DNA of 64,000 bases from Cladorhizidae sp. MBARI D1340-BT2. Taxonomy: Eukaryota > Porifera > Demospongiae > Poecilosclerida > Cladorhizidae. The stretch's first letter is position 1; the number at the start of each line of letters is the position of its first letter. Below the pieces are notes generated by a model that worked only from the letters and a program-made list of their open reading frames with translations, ran no database searches and was not told the DNA's origin. Of this stretch, positions 38,725-49,393 are shown in pieces. The stretch spans positions 19,289,909 to 19,353,908 of the forward strand of contig JAQNBH010000011.1 in NCBI GenBank assembly GCA_028752905.1, in the 5' to 3' direction. The translations under genes were made by a program, and so were the position numbers.

Positions 38725-38817
38725 TAATTCAGGGATTAAGAGTTTTGATCTATATAAACCAATACCATGTGTGATATATTATTATTAATTCAGGGATTAA
38801 GAGTTTTGATCTATATA
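38725..38817. repeat. 61-bp partial tandem duplication in an intron
   Basis: taattcagggattaagag then ttttgatctatata occurs twice, 61 bp apart, inside the intron between the exons at 38377 and 38997. Confidence 0.8.
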
Positions 38818-38996
38818 GTGAGGGACCCATACCATACATATTCTTTGGAAGTTGATTGGGATATTGATGAAACCTCTGGATAAAGTTTCCATGTTTTGAG
38901 TAACAGTCTCAAGTCAATTTGGTAGACATGCATAATGTTGGTTGTGTCATTGTACACCACTTACCATTCTCTCTCCCCTAAATATTTTGGCTCAAG

Positions 38997-39265
38997 AAGA
39001 AGTGATAAAATTAACTCAGTCCTCTGATGGCAACTCAAGTAACTGTAAGAAGGATGGAGTTGTTGAGGACACACATTCACATTCTGATAGTGCAATGCCT
39101 AATCAGAATCTTGATATTATGAATGATCAATACGAGTGTTTTTCTGTGAACTTGGATCAGTCAGAAGAGCCGACTACTTCAATGAACTGTGAAGGCAAGG
39201 AGGATACAGCAGCTTATACATGTATGTGCAAGGGACATTTGCAGCAGTTAATGACCGGTGGATGA
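38997..39265 (+). CDS. Terminal exon: cytoplasmic tail of the membrane protein
   Basis: After the acceptor ttttggctcaag, the frame continues from the previous exon in phase (G|AA = Glu) and runs 89 codons to a TGA. The tail is hydrophilic, rich in Ser, Asp, Glu and Asn, with a His/Ser run (THSHSDS) and two tyrosines in acidic or polar context (NDQYECFSVNL and TAAYTCMCKG), which could be phosphorylation or docking sites. No catalytic domain is present, so the protein would be a receptor or adhesion molecule with a short tail. The frame is also open upstream of the acceptor, so an ATG at 38942 is a formal alternative start. Function and family are unknown. Confidence 0.6.
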
Positions 39266-39929
39266 TATCATTTCTTGCCGAGAGAAAGATAATTACAGAC
39301 TGAGTCTATTCATGACTGTTGCCTGAATATGTTGCTCTACTGACCGGGCCACTTCCTTTTTCAGTTTGAAACGTTCTTGGTGGCATGATGACTAGAGTTT
39401 CCAATATCATGCAACTCCTTGTCTCAACTTTGACAGTGATTCATGGAAATCCGTGTTTTCTGTTTTCGATAACAGTCATAATTCTGCCATAGTTGATTCA
39501 ATTTAATTTTGTTTGATGTCATTTGAGAGCTCTTCTAGCGTTCTCTGATAGGAGGAAGTTAGATTTTTAGTTACTGTAGGCAATACCAAGCTATGGTCAT
39601 TAGAATAAGTGCTTTTGGGTCTTAATTGGCTTTTGAGGGTACCATGATTTAATTATCTGGGCTCGAGGAACCAATTCCATTCTGCTCAAATGCTGGCAGC
39701 CTCAGAATCAATTTGAGCCTTTGATCCCACCACAGTGGGAAGCTATGACTGTTTCCACAGATGAGGTGCATTTTTAAGTGACCTTGATGTTGCTACGTAA
39801 CTGTATCTTCTAAGAAAATGTGCCGATGTAGATATTCAACATATCAGTGTAGAGCACACAGAATAAGGAATAAGTAACAATATGGTATAAAAATGACCTA
39901 CACTGAAGTAAGGAAAAAGTTACGGTGTT
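39266..39929. other. Probable 3' flank of the membrane protein gene
   Basis: No second gene is seen. No perfect polyadenylation hexamer stands out close to the stop codon. Short frames are not supported. Confidence 0.4.
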
Positions 39930-41171
39930 AGCTTGTGGCTTGGCCCGTTCAGTTAGACAACTTCTGCTGGTCTCAGGCAGTTGTTATGTACCAGGACTGC
40001 TGCCTTGCCCACTCTGTGTGTCTGCCATCTGATGCCAGGCATGCTGCTCAGCCCATGTGGTTGTGGTTAGGCTCCCGCCGATGCATGCATGTCCTGATGT
40101 CCAACACATTGTGTTCATGGGTGGTCACCCATTTGGTGCATTGGGTTAGCATGCTACATGTGCCTTGCAGAGGTACATATATGCACGATCTGCCTCCTAG
40201 TGCAATGGGTTGGTACAAGGCTGTTGCATTGAGTTTTACTTGGCTTGCTGTCTGGCTCATCGAGTACTGTGGCTTATTGCATGGAGCATTACCTATTTGC
40301 ACACTTACTTCCTGGCTAGTTGGGTTAAGGCACTGCATGTCATGGGCTTATAGTTTATCTAGGCCAATCTGCCACTGCCTGCATATGAGCATGGTAAAAC
40401 TTCATCACTGCCACTTGCCTTTGGTGGTGATTGTGCAGCTAACCATCTAACGACAGTCCTAAACCACCACATGATAATTTAGCTAATTCCGCGAGATAAT
40501 ACTGCTTTAAAGTTACAATTGCACAAATCTAAACCGCCTACAGGTTACTGGGGACAATCAATTCTGGTTAAGTTATCAAACAATACGAGAGAATTAAAAT
40601 CTGCTTTTCTCAATTTTGCCCAAACAGAAACAAAGTTCCTTCGATCAAGGACAGATTCCAAGAGCCAGGTAATTGGCTAACCCTCTAAAAATAGTTTGAC
40701 ATGGTAAGGGTACTGAGACTGCCACTGAGAGTAAGGAAGAGGTGGAATTTAGCATCAGCCATAAACAACCTTGTAAGGGAAGAAGCTGATGCTGATGCTA
40801 CATCAGGGAAGCCTAGCCATTGCTCCTGGAGACAGAAGTCCATGATCCCCGAATATGCCATGGCAGGCCAAGCAAATTTGGAGTTGATATACTTTGCTTG
40901 ATGTCTAGCTCAGTGAATAGGTATGTGGATATTGCTGACTGTTAATTTGGTGGCTGGCAGCCTACTCTTATCACATAGGGCGATTGTCTGGCTTGATTCT
41001 TGGCATGTGAGGCTTGCTTACTGGGTAGCACATGGGATGGTATATATGGCTAACTTTCTTTGCCATGCAGTTTCATACATGGTTAATGGCTTAGAAAATT
41101 AGAAACATACATACTTGTTGCTTGGCTTGGCTTAGCTTGGCTTGGTAGTTCATACAGTTGCACTGTGGTTT
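39930..41171. repeat. TTGGC/GGCTT-rich low-complexity DNA
   Basis: Words such as ttggctt, cttggct and gttggt recur throughout, culminating in cttggcttggcttagcttgg near 41120. A 171-codon + frame at 39935-40450 and a 96-codon minus frame at 40048-40338 lie in this composition; both are rich in Trp, Cys and His and look like by-products. The stretch at 40450-40890 is less repetitive but shows no gene. Confidence 0.55.
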
Positions 41172-41686
41172 GTTGCATAGAGTCCTCCAAACTTCTCAAA
41201 CTGGCCACCAAAAGAGTTCTATTCATAACTATGGCCAATGTTGGACTATCATGGTGCACGTATGGCCAATTATACTTATCATGGTGCGAGTGTTGTCAAC
41301 ATCTGGTAAGCAATGTGGTGGGAGGGAAAACTGCTAAAACCAGTCAGCACTAAGATTCTAACAGGATAAAATCTCACCATAATTATGTGAGGAGGATGAG
41401 GAGGGGATTTTTCCACGGTTTTGAATTTTCACACTATTTGTCATAACTTTTTGGTTCTCCATTTCTTGTAAGTTATTTTGAGGACAACTGTAGTGCATTT
41501 GCTGCTCTTTCTAAATCTAAAGGTTTGTGCATAGCTACTTCCTAGGTCAAGATATGGTAACTTGATTGCCTCACTTCTCTGTGCTTTGAAGTTGAGCTTC
41601 ACGACTTTCCCACTTTACTGGTTGGCACAACCACTGATGTAAAAATACATTGACAGAATCAACAAATCATCTGTCACAAGGTGCAT
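41172..41686. repeat. Dispersed ~490-bp repeat, copy 2
   Basis: Aligns with 33721-34206 along its length, including the block ttttgaattttcacactatt and the end gtcacaaggtgcatg. Small insertions, for example cacgactttcccactttact, make it about 30 bp longer. Confidence 0.85.
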
Positions 41687-41725
41687 GCCAGAATCATTGA
41701 ATTGTTAAGCTACTGTCTGCCTGGC

Positions 41726-42643
41726 TAGGCCTTGGCATATTATGATGGCATAAATTTGAGCATAATAGCTCTCCTTTCCATTTGAGCAAAATATTTGGGC
41801 ATAATGAGACTCAACAAATGTGCTCAACAAATGTGATTATTACAAAACATAATTATTACAGTTTTAAGAATTGTTAAACTCTAGCATTACTCCCACTCAA
41901 CGTAGTCGTGAAGCGCAGATTGCTGAGATTGTGTAAAATGTCTCTCCAAAATTGAAAAAACACTTTCAGCTGATGCTGATGATGGCTGAATCAAAATGAC
42001 TTTGCTGAATCCCTGACTCCACTATGGCAATGTTCCTTTATTATGCTCCTACCATTCCAAAGGGATCACTTCCATTGCAGTACCATTAGCTAACTAAGAT
42101 GGTAGTTCTAGCTTCAAATCATTAATGAGTTCATCTCTGAAGAAAGGCAATGCCTTCAATGTGTCTACTGAAGCAGCAGTGACCTTCCCTGGATTGAAAA
42201 AGCGAGCACTCTTAAATGCATCCATAATAGGTGTAAAATCCTGAAAAACTTCACTTCAAAGTAATGGAAACCCCTTTGTACACAGTTGCCAGCGCAGCTC
42301 ATCCAGTACTGCTCCGGCTGCAGTGCAGTAGCAATCTATTTGCAACAGCAGCCGGTGACGTACTTGAATTGAATTGCAGCAGTCTCGCCTAGAGCAACAG
42401 TATCTGTGTCAGTCTCAGACACTGGTAGTGAAACAGAAGCCATGAAACCCCTGTGCATATATTTAACTCAGTCAGCTGTTTGTTTTGGCCACATGGTAGA
42501 TCACATGACAAGGTCAAAGGTTAGTTTGCATGAGCATAATGGTTATATTGAGAGCATAATGATAAGGACTAGGAAGCATAATAATATCCTTCTCAGAGCA
42601 TAGGAGCATAGCTAAAAATTTTAGCATAATGTGCCAAGGCCTA
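41726..42643 (-). mobile_element. hAT-superfamily transposon relic (918 bp)
   Basis: The ends are inverted repeats: TAGGCCTTGGCA, then T or C, then ATTATG at the left, and its complement at the right (cataatgtgccaaggccta). They are flanked by an 8-bp direct repeat with one mismatch, tgcctggc (41718-41725) and tgtctggc (42644-42651). An 8-bp duplication is characteristic of hAT. Inside, the minus strand keeps a decayed transposase, including the hAT C-terminal dimerisation region. The element lies in GGCTT-rich low-complexity DNA. Confidence 0.85.
41895..42440 (-). pseudogene. Decayed hAT transposase (N- and C-terminal parts only)
   Basis: On the minus strand a frame starting at an ATG near 42440 gives an N-terminal piece. 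After a frame change, about 42250-41895 reads SARFFNPGKV, LPFFRDELIND, MEVIPLEW and then ILIQPSSASAESVFSIL, ending with QQSALHDYVEW. The IQPSSASAESVFS stretch and the following QQ-x-AL-x-DYVE are the conserved hAT C-terminal dimerisation motif. There are at least three in-frame stops (after LELPS, after PLEW, after KGTLP) and the length is about a quarter of a normal hAT transposase, so the catalytic core has been deleted. Confidence 0.85.
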
Positions 42644-42942
42644 TGTCTGGCTCTATAGTTTTGGTAGATGGCTTGCTGGTTGGAGTGGCAGGTAAATGTT
42701 CTAGGCCAGTGCCTTAGTCCATGAAGCATGTCTCTACAACACAAATCTAAATAATTTTCCTCCTAGGGTAGCCAATAAAGTTACATACTGCTGGTTGGTC
42801 CAGGTCACAGTTACACAAGGTAAGCCTGCCTCACAATGGCTAAAGGGTGCTTGGCTGTAGGCATCTGGTACGCATGACTTGCAGTCAATCACTTGCAACT
42901 GAATACATGACTTCTTGCATGGCATATTGGCTGACTGGATGC

Positions 42943-43949
42943 CTGACTCTCAACACAACCATAGTTAACTGACAGTATGGCTCTCAACAAAGCCATAGTT
43001 GACTAACAGTGTGGCTCTCAACACAGCCATAGTTGACTGACAGTGTGGCTCTCAACACAGCCATAGTTGACTGACAATATGGCTCTCAACACAGCCATAG
43101 TTGTTGACTGACAGTATCGCTCTCAACACAGCCATAGTTGACTGACAGTATGGCTCTCAACATAGCCATAGTTGACTGACTCTCAACACAGCCATAGTTG
43201 ACTAACAGTATGGCTCTCAACACAGCCATAGTTGGCTGACAATATGGCTCTAAACATAGCCATAGTTGACTGACAGTATGGCTCTCAACACAGCCATAGT
43301 TGACTGACAGTATGGCTCTCAACACAGCCATAGTTAACTAACAGTATGGCTCTCAACACAGCCATAGTTGACTTCAGTATGGCTCTCAACACAGCCATAG
43401 TTGACTGACAGTGGCTCTCAACACAGCAATAGTTGACTAGCTCTCAACACAGCCATAGTTGACTACAGTATGGCTCTCAACGCTCTCAACACAGCCATAG
43501 TTGACTGACAGTATGGCTCTCAACACAGCAATAGTTGACTAGCTCTCAACACAGCCATAGTTGACTACAGTATGGCTCTCAACACAGCCATAGTTGACTG
43601 ACAGTATGGCTCTCAAGACAGCCATAGTTGACTACAATATGGCTCTCAACATAGCCATAGTTGACTGACAGTATGGCTCTCAACATAGCCATAGTTGACT
43701 AACAGTATGGCTCTCAACACAGCCATAGTTGACTGACTGTATGGCTCTCAACACAGCCATAGTTGACTACAACACAGCCATAGTTGACTGACAATATGAC
43801 TCTCAACATAGCCATAGTTGACTGACAGTGTGGCTCTCAACACAGCCATAGTTGACTAAAACTGTGGCTCTCAACACTGACGTATGGCTCTCAACATAGC
43901 CATAGTTGACTGACAATATGGCTCTCAACACAGCCATAGTTGACTGACC
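42943..43949. repeat. 34-bp minisatellite, about 30 units
   Basis: The unit is gactgacagtatggctctc followed by aacacagccatagtt. Many units are shortened by 2-15 bp (for example gttgactacagtatgg or actagctctcaac). Each full unit holds agccata and tatggct as a 7-bp inverted repeat around gttgactgacag, so single strands can form serial hairpins. Confidence 0.95.
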
Positions 43950-45970
43950 GCTTGATTATAATATTACATAGAGAATTGAAACTAGACGAGAAAAAAGTTA
44001 CTATCATTTGTCAATAAAAAGCAAACAGAATGTAGATAACATTTAGAGGACCCTTTACCATGAAAAACCATGTACATTTGGTGTTCATAATTTGAGGTTC
44101 TTCTGTACGCTAATCCTTACTTTTCTCCCTATTCTTGGCAAGTCAATCCTATACAGTTAAAAAAATATTGTTGTTGGAGAGAGCAAGAGGTCTATATAAG
44201 GTATATAGAAAGTGATATTCACACAACCTCACTCACTCCCAAACCACCAAAAATATTGTATAAGACTCTAATATACATAATACATCTTATTTAAGAGTGG
44301 GAATATGGCTAATAATCAGACCAAATGTGGCCATTTTATGACCAGACAAATACACGTGCACATATATATCCAATAGGAGAGCACCTGTCCGAACATCTCT
44401 TACCTAAACACACTGGTATCCAAACACATTCGCCGAAATGCAGGCTACATTCAGTCTACTTTTTCATTTTACAGGAACAATTCCTTTGTGCACGCACACA
44501 ATAAATATTTACCATTCACCTAACATGCAACCTCGTGCAATAGTTTCTTTCGATTCTTCTCTCTCCATGTTAAACTGGGTTAGGCTTATTCAAAGGGAAA
44601 AAGAGCTGTCCTTAGTACCAATGAAGGCTCAGTGAATTGTGAAGAATGGGAGAGTTCAGCTAGAGTAGCGGTGGAATGCAATGTTGGAAACTGGACTGTC
44701 CAGCATTTTATGAAGATCAAGGCCAAACTGAAGACCTTTCACACTACACTTCAGATATCCGAACATCTCAGTTATCTGAACACTCGCCGGCCCCAACATG
44801 CTCGGTTAAATGGCCTACTGACTAGCTACAGTTACGTATCTCTGCTTTGTGCATGTGTGGCACAAGATAATTACAGTTTGGAGGTCTCAACAAAAGACCA
44901 AACAACAAGATAAATGTCACGCATGCCAAAGCATTAATGTTGTTTGATAATTGAGATATCTAGCTAGCCAGTAGTTATTTTTAAGCATCACATTTGCCTG
45001 CCCCTTTCATAACATAATGGCAGAGATTAAGTGCTATCCTATGAGGGCAAAACATGAGTAATTACACACAACAGAAAGGATACACATGGAGTTCACGGAC
45101 AATAGAAACGTCTGGTCCAAATTCAGGACGGTAAGATTCCTTAGAACATTTCCGTAGACGTAACAGTCCTATCAGAATGTCTGGAGAGATATGTACTTCT
45201 ACTTGTCAGTTAGATATGTATATATATATATATATATATACATACAGTATTAAAGGAGTTCCATACTAAATAATTATTATATTTATAATATATTGTATGG
45301 TAATTTTCGGCTAACTTCATTAAAAAAAACTCTTTTAGTCAGCTGTTGTTTTTGCCAACATTTAATACGAATGCCATGATGAAAGATCAAGGCAATTGGT
45401 TGAAGTATTTAACAACCAAAACCTGATTAATCTTAATTGGTTTGTATATACACCAGAAAAAACAACATTTCTTTGTTTATTTATTGATTTTATTTTTTAT
45501 CATATACATTTATTTTATTATTTTATTATTAATTTAAAAAAAAGTTTGCTATATGTACGATCTGAGAAAAGGGCCCACTTCACCCAAAAACTGATCTTGC
45601 ACTAGGACCTGAAATAGCTACCAAGGTTATGATTCATGATATTTTCATAAATTACCTCAGAGGCATCTTGGGTCATTGCTCCATCTTTGTGCAAAGTTTT
45701 AAGGCCAAGAAGGGCTTCCTTCCATTCGAGCGAGCAGTTAGAAAAAGTAAAAAAAATAGAGAAGCCACGCGAAGCTAGCCACGCGAAGCTACCGCATGCA
45801 CGGAATGAAAATACGGGCACGCGGGAATTTCCCTTCAGTTTTCGAATAGACAGCATGGTGACATAGAAGATGACAGTGAGCTAAATGCAGGTGTATACAA
45901 ATAAAACATCATGCTTACCAAAAAATGGTGATTTCAATCAGATATTGTGTGTGTGTTTGATGTCAAATAG
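43950..45970. other. Intergenic DNA, no gene supported
   Basis: Two stretches share degenerate words of the form tatccgaacatctc...aacac...ttcgccg (44376-44437 and 44752-44790), perhaps the ends of an eroded DNA transposon. A (TA)n run lies at 45216-45240. On the minus strand a short frame around 45640-45720 (ALLGLKTLHKDGAMTQDASE) ends at a donor-like GAG|GTAATT and follows a long pyrimidine tract, so it could be an exon, but no partner exon was found. A 14-bp unit gccacgcgaagcta is tandemly duplicated near 45764. Confidence 0.5.
45216..45240. repeat. (TA)n microsatellite
   Basis: An uninterrupted alternating TA run following gttagatatg. Confidence 0.92.
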
Positions 45971-45973
45971 GAG

Positions 45974-46458
45974 TTGAAGCAGAAGTGGTGTGAATTGACC
46001 ACCATCATTCCTTGCTTCAATTGGACAGACTTCCTTGCTTCACATTTGAAGAAGTTCTCAGGAACAAAGCGTTTCCACCAATTCATATTCAGTTCATCTG
46101 ATCCAGGCACAGTGACAGCAAAGGAGCGTTCAGACACTGTACAACACCGGTTTGTGCTTGCCAAACATTGCTGGACACCAACAGTCACAGATATGCCACA
46201 CATCATTCCCGCCAAAGGTTTGTCTCCAGAACGACAGTTTATTTGACAGCATCCGACAGTTCTGTCCAGAGAAGGACAAAGACATAACATGCCCCAAACC
46301 ATCATCTTTTCTAAAGCCATCCAGTCGAGCTGCTCACCAGTGGTTGATGAGGATGTGGAGAACTCGACCACATCAGCACCACCGACAAAAAGGGTCCGCA
46401 CGTGCACGACCTGCAAGAAAGTAGTACACAACAGCAGGTCATGCCCAGAACCATGACG
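45974..46458 (+). pseudogene. Relic of a zinc-knuckle protein (C-terminal part)
   Basis: Three consecutive + frames join into one plausible protein end. The first contains FSGTKRFHQFIFSSSDPGTV and AKGLSPERQ; after a frameshift near 46246 comes LFDSIRQFCPEKDKDITCPK; after another near 46330 comes DEDVENSTTSAPPTKRVR and then CTTCKKVVHNSRSC before a stop. The last is a CX2CX4HX4C zinc knuckle, as in nucleic-acid-binding proteins. The pattern GLS-x-ERQ, FC-x-P, CP-x-P, knuckle is one I recall from uncharacterised animal proteins that often sit among transposons; that link is from memory and not verified. The minus-strand frame at 45934-46431 is a shadow. At least two frameshifts mark it as dead. 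Confidence 0.55.
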
Positions 46459-47194
46459 TCAGCATTCTTTCACTTAGCTACTCACTACCTTCTCCTTGCT
46501 AATTTTATCCTTGTTATTTTATTTTTATGTCCTTGCTATAACCATTAGAAAGATAACCAGGATTATCTACTACTGTCAGCACTAGCCACTCAATCAAACT
46601 ACACTTTTAGCTTAGCTACTAATCCAAAACCAAAGGTAAAATAAAGTAGTGAAGGTGCAGAAACTCACTTGGACCCCTATAACTAGCTGTCAAAACAAAC
46701 AAAAAATCTGACTTGTGTAGCTAGGGTGTAATTTAGTTTAAACAAAGTAGTAAAGGTGCAAAAACTCATTTGGACCCTATAGAGACGACGATAAAATGAT
46801 AGATGGATAAGCCTATAACTTGAAGATGCTAGCCCTCGAAACAATAAACAAAATTCTAAACAGTTAACTTGTAGCTAGCCAGGGTGTAGCTAATAACAAA
46901 CTAAGACTACACCATACCTTTCACAAGATGCCAAGAAATTCTTCTCCCTTTGTCCCAGCTATTTAACAGGGTAGCTTAGCGTTGCCTAGATCACAAAAGA
47001 AAAAACTACTTCCGGTACGGGTCGTCGTATGATTAAAAACGTGATGTCATCAATGCGTGACGCGACGTCGGGGTGTAGTGAAGAATGGAAGCAAAACTGT
47101 GTATAACTTTGGAATGGCATTAGATCAAGGCACAATTGCAGTACCATTCTACTTAGCTATCCTTGACCTTTAACCTCATGACAATAACGCATTT
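46459..47194. other. Intergenic DNA with a short direct repeat and promoter-like motifs
   Basis: A block aagtagtgaaggtgcagaaa then ctcacttgg (about 46640) recurs diverged at about 46744. Around 47008-47075 there is an ETS-like acttccgg, then tgatgtcatc and gtgacgcgacgtcg, which resemble CRE/ATF sites. A tgacgtca lies at 46453-46460. Together they resemble a compact promoter, but no matching first exon was found. Confidence 0.4.
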
Positions 47195-47213
47195 GGGGGG
47201 GGGGGGGGGGGGG
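47195..47213. repeat. Poly-G run of 19
   Basis: An unbroken run of G between catt and aagtgg; the length is likely uncertain in any assembly. Confidence 0.9.
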
Positions 47214-47420
47214 AAGTGGACCCTTTTCTCAGATCGTATCTACTTGTCTTGCATTTTTTTATACTTCTTGTTATGAATATCTCCCTGTTCTGAACATGAC
47301 TGGCTACCGTGTTGTTATAAAATCTCTCCATGTGTCTGTGAATACAGAGCCAGCTAAGGAAATGTGGTCAATATCTACATACACAAAGTATGGAATACTT
47401 CACGTTTACAACAATCTACA

Positions 47421-47640
47421 ATAATCTTCTCATAATCAACTTGAAATTGTATTCTCTCGACATTTCGACTATATGCTCTAGCCTTCATCGAGACGCTAAG
47501 ACTCGTATGAGCCTGCTATATACCGGTAGCACCACATGCTACAAAATCACAACGCGCGTCTAGCAACCAGATGTGGAAAGAAAAAAGGAATTTTTTATTT
47601 TAAATAATAATACTAATAGTAACAATTAAATAAATAAATA
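47421..47640 (+). repeat. Dispersed ~150-bp repeat, copy c
   Basis: Contains ataatcttctcataatcaac, ttctctcgacatttcgacta, gacgctaagactcgtatgag and accagatgtggaaag, then aataataatactaatagtaa, in the order seen in copies a and b. The left extension is shared with copy b but absent from copy a, so copy a is truncated at its left end. Confidence 0.78.
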
Positions 47641-47835
47641 ACCCAAAAATATGAACAATAATAATAATAATTAATTTATTTATTAATGTGAATCTGCGAG
47701 CAGAATGGCAATCTTGAGATATTTATGCGGCCAATTCAGGCATTCAGGTTTTTGAGGTTCCTTCCACTCATAACTCGGGTAACTTGGCTATAGTTATACT
47801 TGTAAAAAATATTTTAGTACCAACAGAGCGCAAAG

Positions 47836-47911
47836 AGAGAGACCTATCTTTTGAGCTAATATCAAGTCCATACCATGAAGTTTACGGAATCTATGGAGTT
47901 ATAAAGTGGTA
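47836..47911 (+). repeat. Dispersed repeat related to 20690-20775 (opposite orientation)
   Basis: Contains agagagacctatcttttgag, atatcaagtccataccatga and gaatctatggagttataaag, matching the minus strand of 20690-20775. Confidence 0.7.
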
Positions 47912-47950
47912 AACACAAGAAGAAAAAAGGGGGAAAATACATGTGGGTCA

Positions 47951-48002
47951 CTCTCCCCCCAAAAATGCAACTCTCCCCCCCAAAAATGCAACTCTCCCTC
48001 CT
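47951..48002. repeat. Short tandem repeat (aaaaatgcaactctcccccc)
   Basis: Nearly three units of about 22 bp. Confidence 0.8.
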
Positions 48003-48149
48003 TAACAGCAGTTATCTAATTAAGCGTAAACAATCGTTTCTTTCGAGCGTACGGAATGCAACCAAGGTTAATGAGAGGCGGATCTTGCAGTTATAGCAGC
48101 GCGAGCACGTGTTGGCCTGAGCGGAAACTGTGAGCAGCTTGTGATCTGA

Positions 48150-48965
48150 TAGAACATATCTAAAGTCCAAACAGCAATGTCGACATAATTGGCTGAATCA
48201 GAAATAGGAGGGGAGAAGGTGCCCAGACAGAAACTGCCGGAAGAAGTGGTCCATTCGTCATGCTTCATGGTTTGAAGGCAGTCAACTATCGCTGGAGAAG
48301 ATCCTAGAGATCACCTATCTGTGGGCAGAGGAAATCCAGGAGATTAAGATTAGGAAGTGGGTTGAGATTGCTGAACACACAGGTGTTGACTACTGCCACT
48401 TCCTACGAGAGGTAGGACTAGGCTAGGGCTATAATAAGGCTAGGGCTATAATAGTAATAATTAAATCCATTATATTTCATTGCCCTCACTGTTTACAGGT
48501 ATTTGTCCAACATCATGACAGTCATCATGACATTTGGAGGTCCAGGCACTGTTGTTGAAATTGACGAAGCAAAAGGAAATATAATAGTAGCCGAATCATG
48601 AATGGGAAGTGGGTCCTAGGAAGAGTAGAATGTAGCACCGATAAAGTGTTTCTTGCTGTTGTGCCTTGCTATGATGCCAACACGCTCATCCTTGTAATCC
48701 AGAGGTATGTGCATCCTGGCAGAGAGATTCATACAGATGAGTGGAGAGCCTATACGAGTCTCAATCAAGTTGGATATGCACACCTTACGGTAAACCATTC
48801 CCTGCATTTTGTTGATCCTGTCACAGGTGCATACACCCAATCCATCGAGGATACATGGACAAATGCCAAGAGGAAAATGAAGCTTCATGGCACCAGCAGG
48901 CCCCTCATGGAAGAGTAGCTACCTCATAGAATATGTGTGGAGGAGAAAGTATGGCAAAGAGACTC
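48150..48965 (+). pseudogene. Merlin-superfamily transposase relic
   Basis: Plus-strand segments in order: a zinc-ribbon-like end (CPDRNCRKKWSIRHASWFEG), then LSLEKILEITYLWAEE, an intron-like gap at 48412-48498 (GAG|gtagga...tttacag), GGPGTVVEIDEAK, MNGKWVLGRVEC, a block with VHPGREIHTDEWRAY, VNHSLHFVDPVTGAYTQSIE and finally YLIEYVWRRKYGKE. This is the ISXO2-like DDE domain order of Merlin transposases; D in VEID, D in HTDEW and E in QSIED fit the catalytic triad. Frameshifts after VEIDEAK and before YLIEY, plus an upstream stop, show that it is dead. No TIRs were identified. Confidence 0.85.
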
Positions 48966-49368
48966 CATCTGCACAAATTAGTAATCATATTTCTGTTGTT
49001 TACTTTCAGATGTTTAAATTTAATTATTGTATCATAATATTTATTATTGTATAAAAATGTTGTGCGCGACAATTTCGCGGCGCCAATTGTGGATCCATGC
49101 GGTGCCAATTGTGGCCCCTAAACTGCAATTGTACCATAACTTTTAACCACTTCAATAGTATTATTAAAGTGCTACATAATAAAGGTAGTGTCATGAACTT
49201 ACAGTGTTATAGAGCAGTATCGCTGCAATGGATCCTTTGTAAAGAGTTAGGCAGCTAGCAGATCGCATGAATAAAGAAGCTGCCTGGTATGATGCTAATT
49301 GTGGTCATCACGGAATGGCTAGCAAAATGCGTGTCATTTTGCTAGATGTCTGGGGATTTGGTACGGAG
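48966..49368. other. Spacer between the Merlin relic and the LINE 3' end
   Basis: Holds a short imperfect repeat, cggcgccaattgtgg / gcggtgccaattgtgg, near 49078-49115, and no gene. Confidence 0.5.
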
Positions 49369-49393
49369 ATTATTATTATTATTATTATTATTA
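49369..49393 (-). repeat. (TAA)n tail of the LINE
   Basis: About eight ATT units on the + strand, that is AAT on the LINE strand, at the expected 3' terminus. Confidence 0.8.

Noticed and set aside
39935..40450. 171-codon + frame
   Set aside because: Trp/Cys/His-rich translation of TTGGC-type low-complexity DNA, with an overlapping open frame on the other strand and no known domain.
44376..44790. pogo/Tigger-like transposon (tatccgaacatctc words)
   Set aside because: Two similar stretches exist but they are not inverted relative to each other and no TA target or transposase was found.
45934..46431. 165-codon minus-strand frame
   Set aside because: It is antisense to the zinc-knuckle relic, whose + strand frames carry recognisable motifs; this one does not.
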